Source: Azospirillaceae bacterium
Lineage (GTDB): Bacteria; Pseudomonadota; Alphaproteobacteria; Azospirillales; Azospirillaceae
DNA length: 64,000 nucleotides
Assembly: GCA_031291675.1 (NCBI GenBank)
Contig: JARLIO010000052.1
Span: forward strand, 34,019-98,018
Direction of reading: 5' to 3'
Below the pieces are notes generated by a model. The model made no database searches, had not been told where the DNA came from, and saw only the letters and a program-made list of their open reading frames with translations. Made by a program: the position numbers and the translations under genes. Below, piece by piece: positions 8,239-18,167 of the stretch (its first letter is position 1; each line of letters starts with the position of its first letter).

Positions 8239-9159
8239 ATGTTCAGCTACACCTTGCGTCGTCTGTTCGGCGCAATCCCTACGCTGTTTGTCATTCTGAC
8301 GATCGCATTTTTCATGATCCGACTGGCGCCGGGCGGCCCGTTCGACCGTGACCATCCGCTGCCGGCGGAGGTCAAAGCCAATATCGAGAAGACCTATCAC
8401 CTCGACGAACCGCTGGTTATGCAATATGGCCGCTATCTTGGCGGCATTCTGCAGGGAGACTTCGGCCCGTCGTTCAAATATCGCGACTACAGCGTGAATG
8501 ACCTGATTTACCAGGGCTTTCCCTATTCGCTTTCGCTGGGGCTGGCGGGTATCCTCATTGCCGGTGTCGTCGGCATCTCCAGCGGCGTTTTCGCGGCGCT
8601 GCGACAGAACAGCTCGACGGACTTCATGGTCATGGGATTGGCCATGACGGGCATCACCATACCCAATTTCGTCGTCGCGCCCGTCCTCATTCTGTTTTTC
8701 GCCGTCACGCTGCGTTGGCTGCCGGCGGGTGGCACCGTCGGCGGCTGGACCTCCTATATCCTGCCGGTGATCTCGCTGGCGTTGCCGCCGACCGCCTATA
8801 TCGCACGCCTGACGCGCGGTTCGATGATCGAGGTGCTGCGATCCAACTTCGTGCGCACCGCGCGGGCCAAGGGCATGCCCGAACGGGTGGTGTTGCTGCG
8901 TCATGCCCTCAAGGCCGGTCTGATGCCGGTCGTCTCCTATCTCGGCCCTGCCATCGCCGGCATCATCACTGGTTCGGTGGTGATCGAGCAGATTTTCGGC
9001 ATTCCCGGCATCGGGCGATATTTCGTCCAGGGCGCCCTCAATCGCGACTACCTTCTTGTCATGGGCATCGTGGTTTTCTACGGTTCCCTGATTATTGTTC
9101 TCAATTTGTTGGTCGATCTCGTTTACGGTTTTCTCGACCCACGCGTGCGCTACGACTGA
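8239..9159 (+). CDS. oppB: Peptide ABC transporter permease OppB
   Basis: A 306-residue inner-membrane permease of the binding-protein-dependent family. The N terminus is typical of OppB/DppB (MFSYTLRRLFGAIPTLF), followed by a long periplasmic loop and about six membrane helices. The EAA-type loop that contacts the ATPases is visible near FVRTARAKGMPERVVLLRHA. It is followed nine bases later by oppC. The 250-bp gap upstream holds the hairpins described separately, so expression is probably lower than oppA. Confidence 0.93.
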   Translation: MFSYTLRRLFGAIPTLFVILTIAFFMIRLAPGGPFDRDHPLPAEVKANIEKTYHLDEPLVMQYGRYLGGILQGDFGPSFKYRDYSVNDLIYQGFPYSLSLGLAGILIAGVVGISSGVFAALRQNSSTDFMVMGLAMTGITIPNFVVAPVLILFFAVTLRWLPAGGTVGGWTSYILPVISLALPPTAYIARLTRGSMIEVLRSNFVRTARAKGMPERVVLLRHALKAGLMPVVSYLGPAIAGIITGSVVIEQIFGIPGIGRYFVQGALNRDYLLVMGIVVFYGSLIIVLNLLVDLVYGFLDPRVRYD

Positions 9160-9168
9160 GACGAACAC

Positions 9169-10059
9169 ATGACGGATAGCGCTTCTCTTGCCACCCCGGA
9201 CAATCGGATTGCCGGCCGCAGCCTGCGGGCAGATGCCATGCGCCGCCTGCTGCGCAACAGGGCTGCGGTGACCAGCGCGATCGTGCTTGTCCTCGTCACC
9301 ATGGCCTGCGTGGCGGGGCCGATGTTTCTGCCCTGGGCTCTCGACGACGTGGACTACACCTCCTTTACCACGGCGCCTGACTTCGCCGCCGGGCACTATT
9401 TCGGTACCGAGGCGAACGGGCGCGACCTGTTGGTGCGGACGCTTTATGGCGGGCGGATTTCGCTGCTGGTCGGCCTCGTCGCGAGTCTCGTCAGCCTGAT
9501 CATCGGCGTCTCCTACGGCGCGACGGCGGGCTATTTCGGCGGCGGGGTCGACAACATCATGATGCGCGTGGTCGACATTCTCTATTCGCTGCCGTTCATG
9601 TTCTTCGTGATCCTTCTGATGGTGTTTTTCGGGCGCAGCATCACACTGATGTTCGTCGGCATCGGCGCCGTGGAATGGCTCGATATGGCGCGGATTGTCC
9701 GGGGCCAGACCTTGTCACTGAAACGCAAGGAATTTATCGAAGCCGCCGAGGCCTGCGGCGTTTCTTCCGCCGCCATCATTTTTCGCCACATCGTGCCCAA
9801 CACGCTGTCGCCCGTCATTGTCTATGCGACGCTGACGGTGCCGCGCGTCATTATTCTGGAGAGCTTCCTGTCGTTCATCGGTCTGGGCGTGCAGGAACCG
9901 ATGACAAGCTGGGGCGTGTTGGTGTCGGAGGGTGCGGCCAACATGCAAAACGCCCCCTGGATGCTGTGGTTCCCTGCCTCCTTTCTCGCCATCACGCTGT
10001 TCTGCCTGAATTTTCTCGGTGATGGCCTGCGCGACGCATTTGACCCGAAGGATCGCTGA
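9169..10059 (+). CDS. oppC: Peptide ABC transporter permease OppC
   Basis: A 296-residue inner-membrane permease that pairs with OppB. It has the OppC/DppC N-terminal extension with a first membrane helix near residues 35-60, the GTEANGRDLLVR motif conserved in this subfamily, and an EAA loop near FIEAAEACGVSSAAIIFRH. Its stop codon shares one base with the ATG of oppD (TGATG), which indicates coupled translation within the opp operon. Confidence 0.93.
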   Translation: MTDSASLATPDNRIAGRSLRADAMRRLLRNRAAVTSAIVLVLVTMACVAGPMFLPWALDDVDYTSFTTAPDFAAGHYFGTEANGRDLLVRTLYGGRISLLVGLVASLVSLIIGVSYGATAGYFGGGVDNIMMRVVDILYSLPFMFFVILLMVFFGRSITLMFVGIGAVEWLDMARIVRGQTLSLKRKEFIEAAEACGVSSAAIIFRHIVPNTLSPVIVYATLTVPRVIILESFLSFIGLGVQEPMTSWGVLVSEGAANMQNAPWMLWFPASFLAITLFCLNFLGDGLRDAFDPKDR

Positions 10060-11114
10060 TGACAGGCACGGACGGAGCCGCCGACAGGGCTGAAAAAGTG
10101 GAGCCGATTCTTTCCATTCGCGATCTGGTGACCCGCTTCGAAACCGGCGACGGAACCGTCAGCGCCGTCAATAACGTCTCGCTCGACATCCGGCCCGGAG
10201 AAACGCTCGGCGTGGTCGGCGAGAGCGGCTCGGGCAAAAGCCAACTGATGCTCTCCGTCATGGGGCTGCTGGCCTCCAACGGCCGCGTCAGCGGCAGCGT
10301 GCGCTATCGCGGGCAGGAACTCGTCGGCTTGAAGCCCACCGCGTTGGCGGCGATTCGCGGATCGCGAATCGCCATGATTTTTCAAGACCCGATGACGTCG
10401 CTCAATCCCTATCTCACCATCGAACGGCAGATGACCGAGGTGCTGATACAGCACAAGGGAATGGACCGGACCGCCGCCGCCAGGCGATCGCTCGACATGC
10501 TGGATATGGTGCGCATTCCCGACGCCAGGCGCCGTTTCAAACTCTATCCGCACGAATTCTCGGGCGGCATGCGCCAACGTGTGATGATCGCCATCGCGCT
10601 TTTGTGCCAACCCGATCTGCTGATCGCCGATGAGCCGACGACCGCACTCGACGTGACAATTCAGGCGCAGATCCTTGATCTGATGGCCGATCTCAAGCGC
10701 GAATTCAACACGGCGATCGCGCTCATTACCCACGATCTCGGCGTGATCGCCGGCATTGCCGACCAGGTCGCGGTGATGTATGCCGGCCGCATTGTTGAAA
10801 ACGGCAGCATCGAGGATATTTTCTATCGGCCTGGTCACCCCTATACCGAAGGTCTGCTGAAAAGCATGCCCCGCCTCAACGGCGACACCGATGCGGATCT
10901 GCCCTCGATCGGCGGCACCCCGCCCAATCTCAACAATCTGCCCAAGGGGTGCAGCTTCCGCCCCCGTTGCGGCTATGCCGAGCCGGTCTGCGAGCGGGAA
11001 GCACCGGCACTGCGGCTGGTGAATGATAGCCGCTCAGCCGGACCGCACACGCGGGCATGCCACCTTCAGAGTCATTCCCCCGCGGCGGCGGTCCGCCTGG
11101 GATCGGCATCATGA
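10059..11114 (+). CDS. oppD: Peptide ABC transporter ATP-binding protein OppD
   Basis: A 351-residue cytoplasmic ATPase that powers peptide import as a heterodimer with OppF. The Walker A motif is GESGSGKS, the signature motif FSGGMRQRV and the Walker [13 protein letters not shown]. The C-terminal oligopeptide/dipeptide extension contains the cysteine-rich [14 protein letters not shown] segment found in OppD/DppD proteins. It overlaps oppC at the start and oppF at the end. Confidence 0.94.
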   Translation: MTGTDGAADRAEKVEPILSIRDLVTRFETGDGTVSAVNNVSLDIRPGETLGVVGESGSGKSQLMLSVMGLLASNGRVSGSVRYRGQELVGLKPTALAAIRGSRIAMIFQDPMTSLNPYLTIERQMTEVLIQHKGMDRTAAARRSLDMLDMVRIPDARRRFKLYPHEFSGGMRQRVMIAIALLCQPDLLIADEPTTALDVTIQAQILDLMADLKREFNTAIALITHDLGVIAGIADQVAVMYAGRIVENGSIEDIFYRPGHPYTEGLLKSMPRLNGDTDADLPSIGGTPPNLNNLPKGCSFRPRCGYAEPVCEREAPALRLVNDSRSAGPHTRACHLQSHSPAAAVRLGSAS

Positions 11115-12118
11115 ACGGCGTCGCGCCCCTCCTTTCCGTGCGGGACTTTTCGGTCGATTTCCGCTTGCCGAAGAAGTTCCTGAAGCCGCGGCTCATCCTC
11201 AAGGCGGTCAGCGGCGTCAGCTTCGATCTCATGCCCGGAGAAACGCTGGGCGTGGTCGGCGAAAGCGGCTGTGGCAAGTCAACCCTCGGACGCGGCATCC
11301 TTCGGCTGATACCCGCCGCCGGCGGCGAGGTGATCTGGCTCGGCCAGCCGCTGACGAAGATATCCGCCCGGGACATGCGCCCGCTGCGCGCGCAGATGCA
11401 GATCATTTTCCAGGACCCTCTGGCCTCTCTTGATCCGCGCATGACCATCGGCGACATCATCGCCGAGCCGTTGTCGGTGCATCGCAAAGACTTGCCGCCA
11501 CGGGAACGCCGGGCCAAGGTCGAGGCGATCATGGATCGCGTCGGGCTGCACCCTGAAATGATCAACCGCTACCCGCACGAGTTCTCCGGCGGGCAGGCAC
11601 AGCGCATTGGCATCGCCCGCGCGATGATCCTGGAACCCAGGCTCATCATCTGCGACGAACCCGTCTCCGCTCTCGACGTGTCGATCCAGAGCCAGATCAT
11701 CAATCTGCTGAAGCGATTGCAGCGGGAATTCGGGCTGTCGCTGATCTTCATCAGCCATGACCTGTCGGTTGTCCGCCACATCAGCCAAAGGGTCATGGTG
11801 CTCTATCTCGGCAAGGTCGTGGAGCTGGCCGACCGTGATACGATCTACGGCTCGGCCCGCCACCCCTACACGAAAGCGCTGATTTCCGCTTCGCCGCTGC
11901 CAGATCCCCGAGCCGAGCGCGCCAAGCAACGGCTTGTCCTCACCGGGGATCTGCCGAGTCCGCTCAACCCGCCATCCGGCTGCCATTTCCGGACCCGCTG
12001 TCCAATCGCCGTCGAACAGTGTGCCGTTGAGGCGCCAACGCTGGCCAGCGTATCCCCCGACCATCTCGTCAGTTGCCACCGCAAGTCGGAAATTCAACCC
12101 GACGAAAAATCAACCTGA
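11111..12118 (+). CDS. oppF: Peptide ABC transporter ATP-binding protein OppF
   Basis: The second ATPase of the importer, 335 residues from the ATG at 11111, which overlaps the oppD stop as ATGA. A longer reading frame upstream exists but would run far into oppD, so the overlapping ATG is preferred. Motifs are Walker A GESGCGKS, signature FSGGQAQRI and Walker B LIICDEPVSALD, plus the C-terminal oligopeptide-type domain with CHFRTRCPIAVEQC. It is the last gene of the operon and converges on lpdA 94 bp away. Confidence 0.93.
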   Translation: MNGVAPLLSVRDFSVDFRLPKKFLKPRLILKAVSGVSFDLMPGETLGVVGESGCGKSTLGRGILRLIPAAGGEVIWLGQPLTKISARDMRPLRAQMQIIFQDPLASLDPRMTIGDIIAEPLSVHRKDLPPRERRAKVEAIMDRVGLHPEMINRYPHEFSGGQAQRIGIARAMILEPRLIICDEPVSALDVSIQSQIINLLKRLQREFGLSLIFISHDLSVVRHISQRVMVLYLGKVVELADRDTIYGSARHPYTKALISASPLPDPRAERAKQRLVLTGDLPSPLNPPSGCHFRTRCPIAVEQCAVEAPTLASVSPDHLVSCHRKSEIQPDEKST

Positions 12119-12212
12119 CGAGCCGGCAGAGACCCGCAGGCCGGACCGCCAGGTCCACCCTGCCAAGTCCGCCCTGCGGCGTTTCATCCATCGCGGGCCG
12201 GCAGCCGCCGGA

Positions 12213-13649
12213 TCAAATGTGGATCGTTCGTCCGCCAACCGCCAGGGCGGCTTCCTTGACCGCTTCCGACAGGGTCGGATGGGCATGGCAGGTCCGGGCG
12301 ATATCCTCGGCCGAAGCGCCAAACTCCATCGCCAGCACCAGCTCGGCGATCAGTTCGCCGGCATTGGCGCCCACGATATGCACGCCGAGAACCCGATCCG
12401 TCGTCGCATCAGCCAAAATCTTGACGAAGCCCTCGGTGACACCGAGCGCGCGGGCCCGGCCATTGGCGGTGAATGGAAACCGGCCCGCTTTATAGGCGAT
12501 GCCCGAGGCCTTGAGCTGCTCCTCGGTTTGCCCGACTTGCGCGACCTCGGGCCAGGTATAGACGACACCGGGGATCGCCTCATAATTGACGTGCCCCGAC
12601 TGCCCGGCAATCAACTCGGCCACCGCGACGCCCTCGTCCTCGGCCTTGTGCGCCAGCATCGGCCCGATGACCACGTCGCCGATCGCCCAGATCCCGGGCA
12701 CGCTGGTCATGAAATGGCCGTTGATCTCGACCCGGCCCCGGTTGTCGATGACGACACCGACCGATTCCAGCCCCAATCCCTGGGTATAAGGCCGGCGCCC
12801 CACGGCGACCAGAACGATATCCGTTTCCAGCGTCTCGGGGTTGCCGCCCTTGGCGGGCTCGATGGTCAGGGTGACCTGGTCCGCGTCCGTGACCGCCGCG
12901 GTCACTTTGCTGCCGAGCTTGAAGGTGAAACCCTGGCGGCCCAGGATCCGCTGCATCTGCTTTGAGACTTCGCCATCCATCAGGGGCAGGATGCGGTCGA
13001 GATATTCGACCACGGTGACCTGGGCGCCGAGGCGGGCCCAGACCGATCCCAGTTCGAGCCCGATGACACCACCGCCGATCACCACCAGGCGCCGCGGCAC
13101 CGCGGGCAGCGACAGGGCGCCGGTCGAAGACACAATCCGCTGCTCGTCGATCGTGATGCCCGGGACCGGCGTCACCTCGGACCCGGTCGCGATCACGATA
13201 TGACGCGTCGTCACGGTCCGGCTGCCCTCGGCACCGTCGACCACGACGGTGCCCGGCGCACTGATGCGCCCCGCCCCGCGCAGCCAGTCGATCTTGTTCT
13301 TCTTGAACAGATATTCGACCCCGGCGGTGTTGTCCTTCACCACCTTGGCCTTGTTGGCCATCATCGCGGCGAGATCGAGTTCAAGATTGCCCACCCGGAT
13401 GCCATGGCTCGCGAAACTGTGGCGGGCTTCGTCGAATTTCTCGGAGCTGGTCAGCAACGCCTTGGACGGGATGCACCCGATATTGAGGCACGTGCCCCCC
13501 AGCGTCGGGCCCTTTTCGACGCAAGCCGTCTTCAGGCCCAGTTGAGCGGCGCGGATCGCGGCAACATAGCCGCCGGGACCGGCACCGATCACGACAACGT
13601 CATATTGGGTTTCAGAATTTTGCGTTTCAGAATTCTGCGTTTCAACCAT
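12213..13649 (-). CDS. lpdA: Dihydrolipoyl dehydrogenase (E3)
   Basis: This flavoprotein reoxidises the lipoyl arm of 2-oxoglutarate dehydrogenase and passes electrons to NAD. The 478 residues contain the FAD-binding GAGPGGYVAA motif, the redox pair Cys54/Cys59 (GGTCLNIGCIPSK), the NAD motif GGGVIGLELGS and the C-terminal catalytic His in HAHPTLSEA. The N terminus carries a short duplicated peptide (TQNSE twice) from a 15-bp tandem DNA repeat. It is the last gene after sucB, separated by a 30-bp perfect palindrome. Confidence 0.96.
   Translation of the reverse strand: MVETQNSETQNSETQYDVVVIGAGPGGYVAAIRAAQLGLKTACVEKGPTLGGTCLNIGCIPSKALLTSSEKFDEARHSFASHGIRVGNLELDLAAMMANKAKVVKDNTAGVEYLFKKNKIDWLRGAGRISAPGTVVVDGAEGSRTVTTRHIVIATGSEVTPVPGITIDEQRIVSSTGALSLPAVPRRLVVIGGGVIGLELGSVWARLGAQVTVVEYLDRILPLMDGEVSKQMQRILGRQGFTFKLGSKVTAAVTDADQVTLTIEPAKGGNPETLETDIVLVAVGRRPYTQGLGLESVGVVIDNRGRVEINGHFMTSVPGIWAIGDVVIGPMLAHKAEDEGVAVAELIAGQSGHVNYEAIPGVVYTWPEVAQVGQTEEQLKASGIAYKAGRFPFTANGRARALGVTEGFVKILADATTDRVLGVHIVGANAGELIAELVLAMEFGASAEDIARTCHAHPTLSEAVKEAALAVGGRTIHI
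13611..13640. repeat. 15-bp tandem repeat in the lpdA start region
   Basis: Two 15-bp units (13611-13625 and 13626-13640) differ at one base and encode a repeated QNSET peptide directly after the lpdA start. The repeat is in frame and lies before the FAD-binding fold, so it should be tolerated. Confidence 0.85.
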
Positions 13650-13699
13650 GGGTCATAAATCCGTCATATCGCGTTCGGGAGGCGGCGAGGAACAACCCC

Positions 13700-13729
13700 G
13701 ATGATCACCGGCCCGGGCCGGTGATCATC
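13700..13729. promoter_or_regulatory. 30-bp perfect palindrome in the sucB-lpdA spacer
   Basis: GATGATCACCGGCCC at 13700-13714 is followed at once by its exact reverse complement. In the mRNA it can fold into a very stable hairpin between the sucB stop and the lpdA start. There is no U-tract, so RNA processing, attenuation or protein binding are all possible. Confidence 0.75.
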
Positions 13730-13753
13730 AAGACGCCGATCTCGAAACGCGGA

Positions 13754-15025
13754 TCAAAGATCAAGCAGGAGGCGTTGCGGATCTTCCAGGCCTTCCTTGA
13801 CCCGAACCAGGAAGGTCACCGCCTCCCGACCGTCGATGACGCGGTGGTCGTAGCTCAGCGCCAGATACATCATCGGTCGGATCTCGATCTTGCCGTTGAC
13901 GACGACCGGACGCTCCTGCGTCTTGTGCATGCCGAGAATCGCGGATTGCGGCGGGTTGAGGATCGGCGTCGACATCAGCGAGCCATAGACGCCACCATTG
14001 GAAATGGTGAAGGTCCCGCCCGAAAGCTCCTCGATCGACAGCTTGCCGTCGCGTGCCTTCTTGCCCAGCGCGCCGATGGCCTTCTCGATCCCGGCAAAGC
14101 TCAGCACATCGGCGTCGCGCACAACCGGGACCACGAGGCCGCTGGGGGTCCCGACTGCGACCCCGATATCGTAATAATTCTTGTAGATCAGGTCACTGCC
14201 TTCGATCTCGGCATTGACCGCGGGCAGTTCCTTCAACGCCGCGATACAGGCCTTGACGAAGAACGACATGAAGCCAAGACGCACGCCGTGCTTTTTCTCG
14301 AAGCTGTCCTTGTAGGCCGCGCGTGCCGCCAGCAGATTGGTCATGTCCACCTCGTTGAAGGTGGTCAGCATGGCCGCGGTGTTCTGGGCCTCCTTGAGGC
14401 GTTCGGCGATGCGCTGGCGCAGGCGGGTCATCCGGACCCGTTCCTCGCGCGCGGCGCGCGGCCGCGGACCGGCGGGCTGCGCCGGCTTGGCAACGGGGGA
14501 CGCCACCGGAGACGCCACGGGGGCAGCGACCGGTGCGGGTGCCGGCGGCGCCACCGGGGCCGCCGCAGCCTGGCGGCGCTCCAGGTGATTCAACACATCT
14601 TCCTTGGTCAGCCGGCCATCCCTGCCGCTGGCGCTGATGTCCGCCGCGTCGAGATGGTTATCATCGACCAGCTTGCGCACCGCCGGGGACAGCACATCAT
14701 GGACCGGCGCCGGCGCAACGGGTGCCGGTGCCACTTGCGGTACGGGCACGGCAAGCGCCGGGGCAGCGGCCGGAGCGGAGGCCGCCGCGCCGTTGGCGAT
14801 CAGACCCAGAACGGCACCCACCGCGACATTGCCCCCGGTGGGCACGAGGATTTCCGAAAGGATGCCCGCGGTCCGCGACGGAACCTCCAGAGTGACCTTG
14901 TCGGTCTCCAATTCCACCAGCGGCTCGTCAACCTGCACCGCGTCGCCGATTTTTTTCAGCCATTGCGCGACCGTCGCCTCGGTCACCGATTCACCCAGCG
15001 CGGGCACCACGATTTCAGTCGCCAT
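13754..15025 (-). CDS. sucB: 2-oxoglutarate dehydrogenase E2, dihydrolipoyl succinyltransferase
   Basis: The E2 core of the 2-oxoglutarate dehydrogenase complex, 423 residues. A lipoyl domain comes first (lipoylated Lys43 in ETDKVTLEV), then an Ala/Pro-rich linker, the peripheral subunit-binding domain ([11 protein letters not shown]), a second Pro/Ala linker, and the catalytic domain with SYDHRVIDG near the C terminus. The ATG at 15025 has AAGGAA upstream at suitable spacing; the GTG one codon earlier is less likely. It lies between sucA and lpdA in the same operon. Confidence 0.96.
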   Translation of the reverse strand: MATEIVVPALGESVTEATVAQWLKKIGDAVQVDEPLVELETDKVTLEVPSRTAGILSEILVPTGGNVAVGAVLGLIANGAAASAPAAAPALAVPVPQVAPAPVAPAPVHDVLSPAVRKLVDDNHLDAADISASGRDGRLTKEDVLNHLERRQAAAAPVAPPAPAPVAAPVASPVASPVAKPAQPAGPRPRAAREERVRMTRLRQRIAERLKEAQNTAAMLTTFNEVDMTNLLAARAAYKDSFEKKHGVRLGFMSFFVKACIAALKELPAVNAEIEGSDLIYKNYYDIGVAVGTPSGLVVPVVRDADVLSFAGIEKAIGALGKKARDGKLSIEELSGGTFTISNGGVYGSLMSTPILNPPQSAILGMHKTQERPVVVNGKIEIRPMMYLALSYDHRVIDGREAVTFLVRVKEGLEDPQRLLLDL

Positions 15026-15081
15026 CACCGTTTCCTTCGTCTTTTCCCGAGCGGGAAGATCGTTGTCCGGCGGAGCGCGGA

Positions 15082-15101
15082 GCAGACCCGCCTGGGTCTG
15101 C
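15082..15101. promoter_or_regulatory. Hairpin in the sucA-sucB spacer
   Basis: GCAGACCC (15082-15089) and GGGTCTGC (15094-15101) form a perfect 8-bp stem with a four-base loop, flanked by further CCGG pairing. No U-tract follows. Together with the sucB-lpdA palindrome it suggests structured intercistronic RNA in this operon. Confidence 0.55.
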
Positions 15102-15154
15102 CGGCGTCCGGCCGGTCGGCTTGTTCCGGAAAGCCTTCAGAGAGGAGTGTCAGG

Positions 15155-18100
15155 TCAGGCCTTCACGGTGAGCGCGACATCGATCAGCGCCGCTTGTTCG
15201 CGAAGATGCCGTTTCAGAATGCCGGTCGCGGGCGCCGCGGCCTCGATCCGTCCGGCGTAACTCGGCCGCTCGGCCCGATGCTTGATATCGCCCAGCAGGC
15301 GCTCGATCCGCCGGTCGATATAGCTCCAGGCGCCCATATTGTCGGGCTCCTCCTGGCACCATACGACATCAGCGTTGGGATAACGCCGCAGCTCCGCGGC
15401 CAGGGGTGCCCGTGGGAACGGATAGAGCTGTTCGACCCGCACCAGCGCAACATCGCTGATGCCGCGATTCTCCCGCTCCTGCAGCAGGTCATAATAGACC
15501 TTGCCACAGCACAGCACGACCCGCTTGACCGCGGCGTCCTCGACCAGCGTACCGGCTTCGGGCAACACCCGATGGAACGAGCTGCCGGGCCCGAAATCCG
15601 CCAGTTTCGACACCACCAGCTTGTGGCGCAGCAGTGATTTCGGGGTGAAGACGATCAGCGGCTTGCGGAACTGGCGCCGCATCTGGCGCCGCAGCACATG
15701 GAAGAAATTCGCCGGCGTCGTGCAATTGACGACCTGCCAGTTGTCCCCGCCACTTTGCTGCAGGAACCGCTCCGGCCGTGCCGAGGAATGCTCCGGCCCC
15801 TGGCCCTCATAGCCATGCGGCAGCAACAGCGTCAGCCCGGACATCCGCAGCCATTTGCTTTCGCCCGAGCTGATGAACTGGTCGATGATTTCCTGAGCGG
15901 TATTGGCGAAATCGCCGAATTGGGCTTCCCACAACACCAGGCTGTGCGGATCGGCCAGCGTGTAACCATATTCGAAACCGAGCACCGCCATCTCCGACAA
16001 CGGGCTGTCATGGACCTCGAACGAGGCCTGGTCCGGCCGGATATTGTTGAGCGGGACATAGCGCTTTTCGTTGGTCTGATCGATCAACACCGAATGGCGG
16101 TGTGAGAAGGTGCCACGGCCGCTGTCCTGACCCGACAGGCGCACATGGGTTCCCTCAACGCACAAGGTGCCGAACGCCAGCGCCTCCGCAGTGGCCCAGT
16201 CGATATCGTCGCCGCTTTCAATCGCCTGCTGACGCAGCTTCAATTGCCGCGCGATCTTGGGATTGACATCGTGCTCCGGCGGAACCCGGGACAGGGCCAG
16301 CCCGACCTCTTTCAGGACATCGACCGCAACCGACGTGTTGCCCCGGCGGTCCTCGCCACTGGCCGACTCGTTGGCGGCCTCCAGCCCCGACCATTTGCCT
16401 TCCAGCCAATCGGCGCGGTTGGGCTTGTACTGCGTCGCCGCCTGGAACTCGATTTCCAGCCTGGCCTGGAAATCGGCGACCAGTTGATTGCCTTCCGCCT
16501 CGGTGACAACCTTCTCGGTCTGCAACTGGCGGGCATAGAGCTCGCGCGTCGTCGGATGATTCTTGATCGCCTTGTACATCAAGGGCTGCGTGAAGGCCGG
16601 CTCGTCGCCTTCGTTATGGCCATGCCGGCGATAGCAGAAGATGTCAACGACGACATCCTTGAGGAAACGCTGGCGGAACTCGATTGCGATCCGGCTGATA
16701 TGAACCACGGCCTCGGGATCGTCGCCATTGGCGTGGAAGATCGGCGCCTGGATCATCTTGGCGACATCGGTCGGGTAGGGGCCCGAACGCGAGAACCGCG
16801 GATTGGTCGTGAAACCGATTTGATTGTTGATCACAAAATGGATCGTGCCACCGGTCTTGTAGCCCTTGAGCTCCGACAGGGCCAAAGTTTCGGCCACGAC
16901 GCCCTGGCCGGCGAAGGCGGCATCGCCATGCAGCAGCACGCCGGCGACCCGGTAGCGGTCCTCGTCGGTCAAGGCCAGCGAGTCCGGCTTGTTGGACAGC
17001 TGATGCTGCTTGGCGCGAACCTTGCCCATCACCACCGGATTGACCCCTTCCAGGTGGGACGGGTTGGCGGTCAGGGACAGATGGACCGGGTTGTTGTCGA
17101 ATTCCCGGTCGGCCGAGGTCCCGAGATGGTATTTGACGTCGCCCGAGCCCTGAACATCCTCGGGATTGGCCGAGTTGCCCTGGAATTCCGAGAAAATCGC
17201 CTGAAACGGCTTCTGCATCACGTTGGCCAGCACATTGAGCCGGCCACGATGCGCCATGCCCAGCACGACCTCCTTGAGGCCAAGCTGACCACCGCGCTTC
17301 AGCACCTGCTCGATCGCCGGGATCAGCACTTCGCCGCCTTCGATGCCGAACCGCTTGGTCCCGGTGTATTTCATCTGCAGGAAGCGCTCGAAGGTTTCCG
17401 CGGCGGTCAGCCGTTCCAGGATCGCCCGCTTGCCATTGACGGTGAACTCCGTGTGATTTCGCTCGCCCTCGATCCGCGCCTGAATCCAGGCCTTCTGGTC
17501 GGGATCCTGGATATGCATGAATTCAACCGCGATGGTCCCGCAATAGGTCTTGTGCAGGACCTCGAGGATCTCGCGCAGCGTCGCGGTCTCGAGCCCCAGA
17601 ACCCGGTTGATGAAGATCGGCCGTTCATAGTCGGCTTCGGTGAAGCCGTAGCTCGCCGGGTCGAGTTCGGGGTGATAGTGCCGCTGCTCCAGGCCCAGGG
17701 GATCGAGATTGGCCAACAGGTGGCCGCGGACCCGATAGACCCGGATCATCATCAGGGCGCGCAAACTGTCGAGCGTCGCCGTCCGCACCTGGTCGCTGGT
17801 CAGGGCCGCCGCCACCCCGCCATTCAGCTTGACGGCCAGGCCGTCAGCGGCGGCGCTCCGGCGCTCCGGCGGACGCTCCGGCTCCCCACCAGCGCCGATC
17901 ACCGCGTGGTCGTTCGGAGCCCAGCTCGCCCCTTCCAACTCCTGAATGATCGAGCGCGCGTCATCGTCGAGATCGTTGAAAAATGCCGCCCAGCTGCCAT
18001 CGACCGAGGCCGGGTCGGCGAGATAGCGCGTATAGAGTTCCGAGATGAACGTCGCGTTCGCGCCGAGTAAGAACGATGTTTGGTCGGTCATTCCTGTCAT
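15155..18100 (-). CDS. sucA: 2-oxoglutarate dehydrogenase E1 component
   Basis: The thiamine-diphosphate-dependent E1 subunit that decarboxylates 2-oxoglutarate, 981 residues. The N terminus (SFLLGANATFISELY) is the E1 peptide that binds the complex core. Inside are the substrate and ThDP motifs HRGRLNVLAN and GDAAFAGQG and the HGHNEGDEPAFTQP segment conserved in E1o proteins. An internal ATG three codons downstream of the chosen start would serve equally well, since neither has a clear ribosome-binding site. It sits between sucD and sucB. Confidence 0.96.
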   Translation of the reverse strand: MTGMTDQTSFLLGANATFISELYTRYLADPASVDGSWAAFFNDLDDDARSIIQELEGASWAPNDHAVIGAGGEPERPPERRSAAADGLAVKLNGGVAAALTSDQVRTATLDSLRALMMIRVYRVRGHLLANLDPLGLEQRHYHPELDPASYGFTEADYERPIFINRVLGLETATLREILEVLHKTYCGTIAVEFMHIQDPDQKAWIQARIEGERNHTEFTVNGKRAILERLTAAETFERFLQMKYTGTKRFGIEGGEVLIPAIEQVLKRGGQLGLKEVVLGMAHRGRLNVLANVMQKPFQAIFSEFQGNSANPEDVQGSGDVKYHLGTSADREFDNNPVHLSLTANPSHLEGVNPVVMGKVRAKQHQLSNKPDSLALTDEDRYRVAGVLLHGDAAFAGQGVVAETLALSELKGYKTGGTIHFVINNQIGFTTNPRFSRSGPYPTDVAKMIQAPIFHANGDDPEAVVHISRIAIEFRQRFLKDVVVDIFCYRRHGHNEGDEPAFTQPLMYKAIKNHPTTRELYARQLQTEKVVTEAEGNQLVADFQARLEIEFQAATQYKPNRADWLEGKWSGLEAANESASGEDRRGNTSVAVDVLKEVGLALSRVPPEHDVNPKIARQLKLRQQAIESGDDIDWATAEALAFGTLCVEGTHVRLSGQDSGRGTFSHRHSVLIDQTNEKRYVPLNNIRPDQASFEVHDSPLSEMAVLGFEYGYTLADPHSLVLWEAQFGDFANTAQEIIDQFISSGESKWLRMSGLTLLLPHGYEGQGPEHSSARPERFLQQSGGDNWQVVNCTTPANFFHVLRRQMRRQFRKPLIVFTPKSLLRHKLVVSKLADFGPGSSFHRVLPEAGTLVEDAAVKRVVLCCGKVYYDLLQERENRGISDVALVRVEQLYPFPRAPLAAELRRYPNADVVWCQEEPDNMGAWSYIDRRIERLLGDIKHRAERPSYAGRIEAAAPATGILKRHLREQAALIDVALTVKA

Positions 18101-18167
18101 GGGTCCGACGCGGACTTTTGATCGTCCGCGGCCTCTTTCGTTGCTGGTGGACGTTAGCGGCGCGCGC

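Noticed and set aside
8191..9396. 401-codon open frame on the minus strand opposite oppB
   Set aside because: It runs antisense to a well-supported permease, has no family motifs and is His/Asp/Gln-rich in the way typical of shadow frames in GC-rich DNA.
16145..18070. 641-codon plus-strand frame opposite sucA
   Set aside because: Shadow of the 2-oxoglutarate dehydrogenase E1 gene; no motif and no ribosome-binding site.
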